Assembly (NCBI GenBank): GCA_035222895.1
Contig: JAVYIG010007474.1
Span: forward strand, 1-64,000
From: Strongylocentrotus droebachiensis
Taxonomy: Eukaryota; Echinodermata; Echinoidea; Camarodonta; Strongylocentrotidae
DNA: 64,000 nucleotides
Reading direction: 5' to 3'
In this document: piece by piece, positions 55,551 to 64,000 of the stretch
Layout: every line of letters starts with the position of its first letter
How positions within the stretch are numbered: position 1 is the stretch's first letter
Made by a program: the position numbers and the translations under genes
Notes under the pieces: model-generated
Database searches by the model: none
Told to the model about the DNA's origin: nothing
What the model saw: the letters and a program-made list of their open reading frames with translations, nothing else

Positions 55551-56165
55551 TTGAAGATGAAATATTACTTTCATTATAATTTTTTGTAATGATTATTATT
55601 GCTTTATTTAGTCAAGCCAATTTATCTAGTAGGCCTATTAGAAGTCCTTCACTGAATAAAGCAAACTATAATTCACATTTATTTAGTCAAGCACTGATTA
55701 GGCTGTATGATATTGAAGACGAAATATTACTTTCATTATAATTTTTTAAAATTATATTATTGCTTTATTTAGTCAAGCCAATTTATCTAGTAAACCTATT
55801 AAAAGTCCTTCACTAAATAAAGCAAACTATAATTCACATTTATTTAGTCAAGCATTAATTAGGCTGAGTGAATAAATATTATATTGATTGATTTCATCAT
55901 GCCGTTAACGGTTATTGAAGAAGAAATATTACTTTCATTATAATTTTTAAAATTATATTATTGCTTTATTTAGTCAAGCCAATTTATCTAGTAGGCTATT
56001 AGAAGTCCTTCACTTAATAAAGCAAACTATAATTCACATTTATTTAGTCAAGCATTAATTAGGCTATTAACGTTGATTGAAAACGAAATATAACTTTCAT
56101 TATAATTTTATTAAATTATATTATTGCCTTATTTAGTCGAGCCAATTTATCTAGTAGGCCTATTA
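55551..56165. repeat. tandem array 1: four copies of a 160-200 bp unit
   Basis: Units start near 55551, 55713, 55912 and 56073; the last is partial. Shared blocks are GAAATATTACTTTCATTATA, TTGCTTTATTTAGTCAAGCC, AATTTATCTAGTAGGCC and AGTCCTTCACT(G/A/T)AATAAAG. Unit 2 carries a ~45-base extension. The repeat is AT-rich, like a minisatellite or small satellite. Confidence 0.9.
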
Positions 56166-56184
56166 AGATTGAAGTAAAACACTA

Positions 56185-57061
56185 TTAAACTGTCTATATA
56201 TTCCTCGTGATCCGAGTCCCCCCTCCGAAATTAATACGAGACGGCAATTAACCCGTTGATATTATCTACCCCTCATTTCCCTCCTCTTCAAGACCACACT
56301 GCCACTTTCAGACAGTTATCTAGAGATGTTAAATTAATATTCGCTGTTAAAGTTTATCAATAAATCAAAAGAATCTGACTAAAAAACACTATAAAACTGT
56401 CTATATATTCCTCGTGGTGTAAGTCCCCCTTACGTGTTAAAATCATCAAATTTCCCATAGAAGGAGACTTACACCACGACTAATGTACTCCTCGTGATCC
56501 GAGTCCCCCCTCCGAAATCATACGAGACGGCAATTAACCCGTTGATATTATCTACCCCTCATTTCCCTCCTCTTCAAGACCACACTGCCACTTTCAGACA
56601 GTTATCTAGAGATGTTAAATTAATATTCGCTGTTAAAGTTTATCAATAAATCAAAAGAATCTGACTAAAAAACACTATAAAACTGTCTATATATTCCTCG
56701 TGGTGTAAGTCCCCCTTACGTGTTAAAATCATCAAATTTCCCATAGAAGGAGACTTACACCACGACTAATGTACTCCTCGTGATCCGAGTCCCCCCTCCG
56801 AAATCATACGAGACGGCAATTAACCCGTTGATATTATCTACCCCTCATTTCCCTCCTCTTCAAGACCACACTGCCACTTTCAGACAGTTACCTAGAGATG
56901 TTAAATTAATATTTGCTGTTAAAGTTTATCAATAAATCAAAAGAATCTGACTAAAAAACACTATAAAACTGTCTATATATTCCTCGTGGTGTAAGTCCCT
57001 CTTACGTGTTAAGATCATCAAATTTCCCATAGACGGGGACTTACACCACGACTAATGTACT
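56185..57061. repeat. tandem array 2: ~286-bp unit
   Basis: The marker CCTCGTGATCCGAGTCCCC occurs at 56203, 56490, 56776, 57062 and 57363, the first four at intervals of 286-287. Each unit also holds a second marker CCTCGTGGTGTAAGTCC and the inverted form GGAGACTTACACCACGA. The units are nearly identical, which suggests recent expansion. Confidence 0.9.
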
Positions 57062-57464
57062 CCTCGTGATCCGAGTCCCCTTCTATGGGAAATTTGATGA
57101 TCTTAACACGTAAGGGGGACTTACACCACGAGGAATATATAGACAGTTTCATAGTGTTTTGAGTCATATTATTTGATCATATTGAAGTTACCTAAAGATG
57201 TCAAAAGAATATTCGCTGTTAAAGTTTATCAATAAATCAAAAGAATCTGACTAAAAAACACAATATAAAACTGTCTATATATTCCTCGTGGTGTAAGTCC
57301 CTCTTACGTGTTAAGATCATCAAATTTCCCATAGACGGGGACTTACACCACGACTAATGTACTCCTCGTGATCCGAGTCCCCTTCTATGGGAAATTTGAT
57401 GATCTTAACACGTAAGGGGGACTTACACCACGAGGAATATATAGACAGTTTTATAGTGTTTTGA
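56957..57464. repeat. two ~205-base foldbacks at the end of array 2
   Basis: Foldback 1 (about 56957-57163) and foldback 2 (about 57254-57464) each have arms of roughly 80-90 bases: AAAACTGTCTATATATTCCT, the CCTCGTGGTGTAAGTCC marker and TCATCAAATTTCCCATAGA on the left, and the exact inverse on the right. They meet around the CCTCGTGATCCGAGTCCCC marker. Each could fold into a long cruciform. Confidence 0.85.
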
Positions 57465-58140
57465 GTCATATTATTTGTCATATTGAATGATAGAAAAGAG
57501 ACTAAGAATACAGAATTTTATGTCGTTTGAAATAGTGTCCTAGCCAGTATTTTTCGCATCAATTCAAATATGTGTGGTGGAAAGAAATCCCCCATGTAGG
57601 AATGTTCGCATCGTGGACAATGGATTTCTTTTGACAACCTCCCAACCGTGAATCCTTTAGAAAGATTGCTGGAAAATAAGGTACGTCTCAAGTTTGTCCC
57701 CAGTGACTCGGATGACGATATAGCCATTATATCTATCCATTATTATTTGTTTTGGAATGTTTGTGAAGCTAATATAACAATTATTCGTCTTCGATCTTCT
57801 ATGTACACCTGTATGACCAGCAAATTATTGAACGTGTGGGACTGGATTCAGTGAGATTTGGTGATTCTTGGCATAGACTAGATGATAAAATAGAGTGTAG
57901 AACTGTAGATCCAGGCTTTGGATTAGATTCAGAGTCGAGGCCTGACTTGGCTTTAACTCATACCAACTCGTCATTCAATCTTAAATATTTACGACAAGCT
58001 AATTTAATCCTGATATCAAGTTATTTTTAATAAATAAATAAGATCTAACAGTTAGAATCTAGATCTAGACCCTATTTATTTTGGAATTGTGAGTGATAGA
58101 GTGCGACTCAGACTCTTCTGAATCTGAGCATGTCGAGTGA
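57465..58140. other. intergenic DNA with possible decayed coding fragment
   Basis: The plus-strand text around 57597-57720 reads WISFDNLPTVNPLERLLENK and then VRLKFVPSDSDDDIAI, with a donor-like AAG|GTACGT after LLENK. The opposite strand is also open. I could not tie it to a gene; it may be a relic exon or chance. Confidence 0.25.
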
Positions 58141-58242
58141 TAGACCAAAAATGTCTGTCTCTTTCGTTCGTTTGCCTCTGATTTGGAGCTGACCACCCAA
58201 ATCAGAGGCTAACGAACGAAAGAGACAGAAATTTTTGGTCTA
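58141..58242. mobile_element. 102-bp snapback element with 9-bp TSD
   Basis: The left arm is TAGACCAAAAATGTCTGTCT, continuing through CTTTCGTTCGTTTGCCTCTGA. The right arm is its near-perfect inverse, with a loop of about ten bases. The direct repeat GTCGAGTGA flanks it at 58132-58140 and 58243-58251. This is a complete miniature inverted-repeat element with an intact target-site duplication, MULE-like in TSD length. Confidence 0.9.
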
Positions 58243-58600
58243 GTCGAGTGAGTACGAGTAAGTGAGTGACCAAGACTAAAGTCAAAAGTCGAGTGCATTA
58301 AAAAAATGAAGGAGAACAAGCTGAAGTCGATGAATTAACATTGTTTTCACAGATGTCTCATTTACATCTAACTTTATACAATGCCAGATTTTCATAGACA
58401 TTAACCACATATGGTCTAGATTCTACTGTAATTGTCCTGTTTTTGATTTGTTATTGCCCATCTTTTTTCTTCCATGTTAATTCTCTCTTGTTCACTCTCT
58501 CTCTCTCTTTAGCTCTCTCATTCTTGCACTTTCTTGCCCTTCTCTCATCCCCTTTCTCTATTTACCTTTTCATTCCATCATCGCCGTTGTACCGCCTAAT

Positions 58601-58718
58601 GCTACGGTCACAAAGGTTCATACGAACGATAATTTCGTACGAATCTCTGTTTTTCCATTGTCTGAAAATCGTTCGTACGGTGTTCGTAGCAGTTCGTAAT
58701 GGCATTTGTGACCGTGGC
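58601..58718. mobile_element. GCTACGGTCACAAA foldback MITE
   Basis: GCTACGGTCACAAA at 58601 is mirrored by TTTGTGACCGTGGC at 58705-58718. Inside, ACGAACGATAATTTCGTACGA and CGTTCGTACGG pair partly with each other. Confidence 0.75.
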
Positions 58719-59156
58719 TTTAGCTGTCTTTTAATTGTGCTAAACACCTGATTTGGCGGGATTTAATGTTGTCCTCAATTTTTAGAGGGTATTAAAAGTA
58801 ACTTATAATTTTCTTGTTTTCAATGTTGGGATGAAATTTACAAGATTTTGAATCTTTCATTTGTCCAAACTCATTTTTGAACCAAGCTTCAGTTGTAATT
58901 ATTGTCATGATGTTAGTAATTTTATATTTTGTATTTGTATTGTATGTGGTTTTAATGATTAATAGAATTGAATTGAAAAGTTATGATAATTTAATAATAT
59001 CAAATAATATTGTTTCCAGAATACAACCCCTCATTTTTTGCAACTCATGAGGTATTTAAACAGTGGAAACCAAGGCAAGAAACAGCTTTTTGGAAGTTGT
59101 TCACATTCTATTTCCCTATCATTGTGACATCACAAACTGTAAATTGGCTTAGTTTT

Positions 59157-59552
59157 AAAGGTAAAGAGTAAAGACCAGTATTGGAAACGCCCCAATTTCA
59201 AAAAATGAAATGGAAGCTCTTCATTACCAATCATGTGAAAGAATATGTTTTGTCAACTTGACTAATACATGATGATAACAATTTTGCCTGGAAACCGCCT
59301 ACTAATTGATATATTTGGTAAATTAGTTTATCTATTGGACTGTGAGAGATAAACGCACATGTCACAGTCCCATATACATCTTTCTGTGTACAGTGCTGGA
59401 ACTTTAGGAAGACTGGGTCAAATTTCTTATCATTTTGATGATTCCAGAACCTTGCAGTACACACCAATAATATGCTAGATGATCAACCTTTTCTGATCAA
59501 TTCCACAACGTTTCTTTCACAATGCAATCGCATGACCATAACTGGTCTTTAT
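59157..59552. mobile_element. AAGGTTGAGTTCTGG TIR family, copy 3
   Basis: The right half (about 59365-59545) is collinear with the copies at 39253 and 43674, sharing TTCTTATCATTTTGATGATT, CCAGAACCTTGCAGTACACA and TTTCTTTCACAATGCAAT. The left half differs. The ends read AAAGGTAAAGAGTAAAGACC and AACTGGTCTTTATAT. It may be a subfamily or a recombined copy. Confidence 0.6.
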
Positions 59553-59879
59553 ATATATCAGTTGTTGTGAATAACAACTGTACATACATGTAAAGATCTA
59601 CGATATTGCAATTATGAATTATGTTTGATTTTTTACAGGTAATATTTCTGATGCAATTTGGTACTTTTTAGTTTGCCTGTTTCGTTGAACTAGAATTGTG
59701 CCTTGTAATATTTTATGAAATGCTATTTTAACAAAAGGTTTTTCTACATGTGAGAAATCAGTATTCTAATTGAATTCTTCTAAAGTTCAGCATCTATGCA
59801 AAACTTGTGATACCTTGCTTGTACATGTACATTGTAACTGTAAAAGCTCAATGAGTTTTTTCAAATTGCCTTTGAACAG

Positions 59880-60838
59880 ATTTGCCATTTAAACAAGGTC
59901 ATTTCAAGGATGGGTCGCTATGGATACAGGTACTGATACCATTGGTGAAGGCAGTCCACTTCCTGTTTCATCACCCATTCATGCAGGAAGTCAGGAGAGT
60001 ACCATTCCTGTAGACTCTGATTCAAAGTCAATCATGGACCTGTTGATAGGACTCAAAATAGCTGTTGAGGATCTGTATGCTTCCGAGGTCCTTGAAGTCA
60101 GGTTGTGCTGTTGGTTGATCTGCTGTTTGGTCATCTTGTGGCTGTGCATCATCCTGGCCTGGAAGACGTATGGACGAGAGATCATGACGGTGCTTGCTGG
60201 GCAGGACAAGCTGAATAGGAGTGGCTCAGTGTCAAGAGAATCTAGCAGACAGAAGTAAGTAGACATGTACTACATGTACAGTACATGCCACTTGTACTCT
60301 CTTAATATTCAATCGTCAGACTAATTTTTGATAAGCATGGTTTGGTTTGAGTAACACCTCAATCACATGAAGACTGATGCCAAACCGCCAACAGACTAAA
60401 AAAAAAAAAATTATTACACCAAATGGCTGAGAAACAGTCAATTTAGAGTCACTTTGGTCATGGGACTAAGAAATAAGATGTTTGTTGTCTGCCTTTAGGA
60501 CTTTCAGTCATTAAAAACAAAAAATATACCGGTACTGTATTATTATTTTCGTAATTAGCATTGGAAAGATTTGTTAAGTAAACCAAAAAACAAGGTGATA
60601 AGGCTTAAATGGTGATGGTGATAAGGCTTAAATGGTGATGGTGATATATATTATTTGAGATGTGATATCATTCAATGTATTTTCATGTATTTGTGTACCT
60701 TTCTCATTTTATAGTTCAGCAGAAGATGCATATTTAGTGACAGAATCTCCAGAAAGCAAGAGTGAGAAATGGCAGGAGCAGCCCGGAAGACCCCTTGAAT
60801 CATCCGTCTCTGCACCTCACCATCCAAAGACTGATTGA
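59880..60838 (+). CDS. single-pass membrane protein, 152 aa, unidentified
   Basis: The CDS is 59920-60254 joined to 60715-60838 (phase 2, donor AA|GTAAGT, acceptor TTTATAG). The exon probably begins at 59880 after TTTGAACAG, so non-coding 5' exons may lie upstream. The first ~60 residues are acidic and Ser/Pro-rich. Residues 62-81 (LCCWLICCLVILWLCIILAW) form one membrane span with four Cys that could be palmitoylated or disulphide-linked. The part after the span is basic, then polar. The positive-inside rule predicts N-out/C-in with no cleaved signal peptide. I do not recognise a family. A short upstream frame at 59910-59936 overlaps the start codon. The stop lies within a small tandem repeat that continues into the 3' UTR. 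Confidence 0.7.
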
Positions 60839-61045
60839 GAAACCAAAATATCTTCTCAACCCCCCACCATCCAAAGACCAATTGAGAAATGGAAATATCT
60901 TCTCAACCCCCCACCATCCAAAGAATGATTAATAAATCAAAGTGTCTTGAATCTTCGCAACACCCGATCATCCATTGATTGTTTAATGAATCTAAGTATC
61001 TTCACAACACCCCATCATCCAAAGACTGATTGAGAAATGAAAATT
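60818..61045 (+). repeat. ~55-bp tandem repeat across the stop codon and 3' UTR
   Basis: Four or more imperfect units share CACCATCCAAAGACTGATTG, AGAAA(C/T)(C/G)AAAATATCTTC and TCAACCCCCCACCATCCAAA (near 60818, 60869, 60910 and 61010, the middle ones diverged). The first unit supplies the last coding residues HHPKTD and the TGA. Confidence 0.75.
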
Positions 61046-61394
61046 ATCTCCAGGATGGTGAACTTTGATCACTGGAAAACAAGTGGAGCTCTGGAAGGAT
61101 ATAAGACAGGCTTATTGGGAAAATTTGGATGAGTTTTCCTGCAAGTGCCTAGTCAAAAATTGTTCTAGGAGTGGACCAGAATGAGACCTGCAACCTTGTG
61201 ATGGGATGTCTAAAGTAGTGAGCTGGATCATGTATTGGCTGATGCAAGCAAGAGCATTAACCACTCACTGTCAACATGTTCTTATTCAAAATCTCAAGCT
61301 TTGCAGAGCAATGAGATGAGAGAGTCAAAACTTATTTATAGGTATGACAAGGGTTGGTGAGCTGAAATCATGCACACTGGAACATTTGAAGGAA

Positions 61395-61400
61395 AATAAA
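61395..61400 (+). terminator. polyadenylation signal candidate for the membrane-protein gene
   Basis: AATAAA lies 560 bases after the stop. Further AATAAA hexamers near 61784-61803 are alternatives. Confidence 0.4.
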
Positions 61401-64000
61401 TCAAAACTTGCTTTAAAACTATTTCTTATCACGTGTGGACATGATCAATGGAGAAAACATCCATGTCAAAAAAAAATATGAAAACAAATGTAGATGGTGA
61501 ACCAAGAAAATCCAGTGTGATAGTCTTATGCAACTGTGAAGTGTTCAAATTTCAAGATTATTTGGGCTGTATTGCAAGGATATTACGCCTCTAATTTGGT
61601 ATTTTGTCACATTGTCTTTTGTAACCTTCTTGAATGAGAGTTTAGATGCCTTAGAGTTGTCCATCCTGTGCTGGGTAAAGTTCTGACTTTGTACAAGCAT
61701 GCATCACTTGTAGGAAGATGAACTTGGCACTTTAAATTAAAGAAACCATGTTGGAGGCCACCATGATCATATATTATATGTTAATCATAAAAAATAAAAA
61801 TAAATGTATAGGCTATGGTCACAAAGGTGGTCCTATGAATAAAGGAAAACTAACTGGGTGGATGGGGTATTTAGAAAGGATTTTTTCCCCCTTGGTTTTT
61901 CTAATTGCTTGCTTATTGAATACATTCGGGGGGGAATTCTGGCAGGATTATTTAAGAAACAGGTTATTCTCTATTTAGGTCTCTGTAGATAATATATAAT
62001 TTGAAAATATTTTGTGTGTGATCTGATTGGACTGCTAATGTATGATAAAGTTAAAATGAAATCGTTGATTAATATTATCCAAAACAGTAAACAAATTGTT
62101 TTAAAAAATATTTAAATACAGCTTTACATTTCTTTGGCCATCCTGAAATTGCTTTCAATTTAATTCTAGAAATGACTGTCACAACGGCAGAGGTTCAGTA
62201 ACTTTAACTAAGTCTTGTCACAGTTAGGGTATCAAAGTGCAATAACTGAAATATCTTGCCACCATTGTATTACTGTCAAGAATCACAATTTTGTTTTCAT
62301 ACTGAAATTTTGATGCAAGGACATATGGCATATTCATTTCATTTGTACTATTTGAGAGTCGACTTGTGAGAAATGACAATGCTCTCTGTGTGCCTAAATG
62401 GACCACTTTTCCAATACTGGTATATTACAGTCTTGTGTAAATACATGTTTCTGCAACATGCAAATTTGCTCTTGATTAACCAAAAGCTTGTTAGGGGCTT
62501 GCCCGTCATAACAACTAATATATATGCAAGGTGGATTCCATTCATATAAATACTATAAGTAATTGAATAGCTTGTCCCTGTACGGTCCGACAAGAAACTG
62601 CCATATATCTTGATTGATAAAATAAACAACATGCAGTAAATTTCATTATTATCCTTAAGTTTCATGGTAAAGATAAGGATGCAATAGAGAGCAATTTGAA
62701 ATATTCTTTTCCAACTGATCTTGACCATGAACCTAAGTATTACTATATATGTATATCATGTATTTTTGTCGAGGGGAGCAGTTCTGTTTTTATTTACAAT
62801 ATAGTATTCATGCTGTACAGAACACAGATTAGTGTAGCACATTTTATTCATTGGATTGTTTATAAAAAGTCGCATTATATTGAGCATTTTGTAAGCTGTG
62901 AAGAAAGCATACCGGTACTCATTGGCCCAAATTCACAAAGGAGGTTTAAATTCAACCCGTGGTTTCAAACTTAATTTACATAACCCACTGTCTAAAATTA
63001 GCGCAAAATAAGTGTGACACAATCAGAGGTCCAATATTAGATGCGCGCAAGGCAAGGTACGCTTAGTTTGTGCTGATTTTCAAACCATGGGTTATGTGAA
63101 TAAAGGTTTTAACCATTGGTTAAGTTCAACCTCCTTTGTGAATTTGGCCATTGGGTATACTCTGAAGCACTAGTTTGTAGGTAATATATGTACTTTTTAA
63201 ACATTTTATCATTTCCTCAGGGAGATATAGGTACATGTAGGTATATTTAACTTTTTTTTCGGAGGGGAGGGGGCAAGTCCAAGCTACATCTTCTAGTTTA
63301 AAAAAAATATATTAATATGGAATTGTGAACATAAATGATATGGAAATATAGTTTTATCTGATGTTTGACCTAATTCAAGCTCTCTTGAGAAGGCTCATCA
63401 GCTTGATACAGTCATTGGGTATACTGAAATCTTAGTTGTGGTCGGTAACGTATGGGACATGATAAAGCTCTTGGACTTGCCCTTAGACTAATCCAAAGAC
63501 AATATCGTTGTTGAGGTGACCTCGTGTAAAGATTTTATACGAAATAAAGACTTCACTAATCAAAAGGGAAGCATTGTAATCTACATCTACTACTTCACAT
63601 TCCTAAGGTTTGTGACAAGATTGTGTACTTCACATAAGAATAATTGATATCTGTTGACACATTCAAGGTACTATGTCCCATTTGCAGGCCAAAAAAATGA
63701 AAAGGTTAAATTCTAACAGCATTTGAAAGATAATACTAATTTAGAACTTCCCTAAAAAAAGGGGGCTTGAAAATGTCTTTAAGTGGGAAAATAACGACTT
63801 GTAGTTGTTGAATCGACTTAAGAGCTATAGAGCCAGTAAGTACTGATAATAGTCTGATTTTCAGACCATTGTACTGAATGATCATACGTTTTATGCTGCG
63901 TAAAGATTCATTCAGTTTAATTTTGGACATTACAAGAAGTGGGTTATTGATGTAGACAAGTGCTCATGTACCCTTTACAGCTGATTGCATGTATGCTATT
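61401..64000. other. 3' UTR / intergenic DNA
   Basis: No further exon recognised. It contains the foldback at 62923-63150, a G-rich stretch near 63260 and AT-rich sequence. The 126-codon minus-strand frame around 62348-62728 has no family features. Confidence 0.4.
62923..63150. mobile_element. foldback MITE (CAAATTCACAAAGGAGG arms)
   Basis: TGGCCCAAATTCACAAAGGA at the left is mirrored by TCCTTTGTGAATTTGGCCA at the right. Inner segments also pair (TTACATAACCCA with TGGGTTATGTGAA; TTCAACC with GGTTGAA-like text). It has no coding capacity. Confidence 0.8.

Noticed and set aside
62348-62728. 126-codon minus-strand frame near the right edge
   Set aside because: AT-rich composition, no recognisable domain, no promoter or splice support.
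1-64000. CRISPR array, rRNA, integrated phage or operon structure
   Set aside because: The sequence is clearly eukaryotic (GT-AG introns, microsatellites, SINEs) and nothing of the kind was seen.
1-64000. Retrovirus-like, LTR or Polinton-type element
   Set aside because: I saw no long terminal repeats, reverse transcriptase, capsid or integrase signature on either strand; the inverted-repeat block at 51-55 kb is too short for a Polinton.

Overview
This is eukaryotic, AT-rich, intron-rich DNA of an invertebrate. I think it comes from a marine deuterostome, most likely an echinoderm such as a sea urchin. That call rests on general character: long GA/CT microsatellites, homopolymeric G tracts, many short palindromic (MITE-like) elements, tRNA-derived SINE fragments and small symmetric-phase exons. 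No marker gene fixes the taxon.

The core of the window is a cluster of three plus-strand genes for small secreted proteins with Kazal-type (protease-inhibitor-like) cysteine domains. I assembled them from exons with matching splice phases. Gene A (CDS 7523-16503) encodes a signal peptide, a Kazal domain, a long Glu/Ser/Pro-rich acidic region built mainly from eight tandem 99-nt exons (10677-12391), a Thr-rich linker and two more Kazal domains; the model is 748 aa. Gene B (28813-30599, 204 aa) is a compact paralogue: signal peptide, short acidic stretch, Kazal, Thr-rich linker, Kazal, with no repeat array. Gene C (37182-46971, 369 aa) is more divergent: signal peptide, acidic stretch, a Kazal remnant that keeps only two of six cysteines, two duplicated Kazal exons of identical length, a further Kazal-like exon and a cysteine-bearing tail. 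Introns inside all three genes are phase 1 apart from the last intron of gene A. Each model closes in frame at a stop codon, which is strong internal support.

At the left edge, a minus-strand first exon (2787-2975) carries a signal peptide, a good splice donor and a TATA box; its remaining exons were not found. At the right edge, a two-exon plus-strand gene (59920-60838) encodes a 152-aa single-pass membrane protein that I do not recognise.

The rest is intergenic and intronic DNA crowded with non-autonomous repeats. These include a TA-flanked element (1494-2516), a two-copy GGGACTTTTAG foldback family (one copy inside gene A, one downstream of gene C), a three-copy ~390-bp TIR family (two copies inside introns of gene C), a TTAA-flanked element (19643-20028), a 520-bp TIR element (37800-38319), a 102-bp near-perfect snapback with 9-bp target-site duplications (58141-58242), and a foldback at 62923-63150. 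A ~3.8-kb block with nested inverted motifs (51278-55062) is followed directly by two consecutive tandem-repeat arrays (55551-57464). No intact transposase, reverse transcriptase, rRNA, tRNA or CRISPR was recognised.

The most notable biology is the Kazal cluster and its exon-amplification array. In the array, exon and intron are copied together, intron lengths roughly alternate between long and short, and degenerate exon copies lie on both sides.
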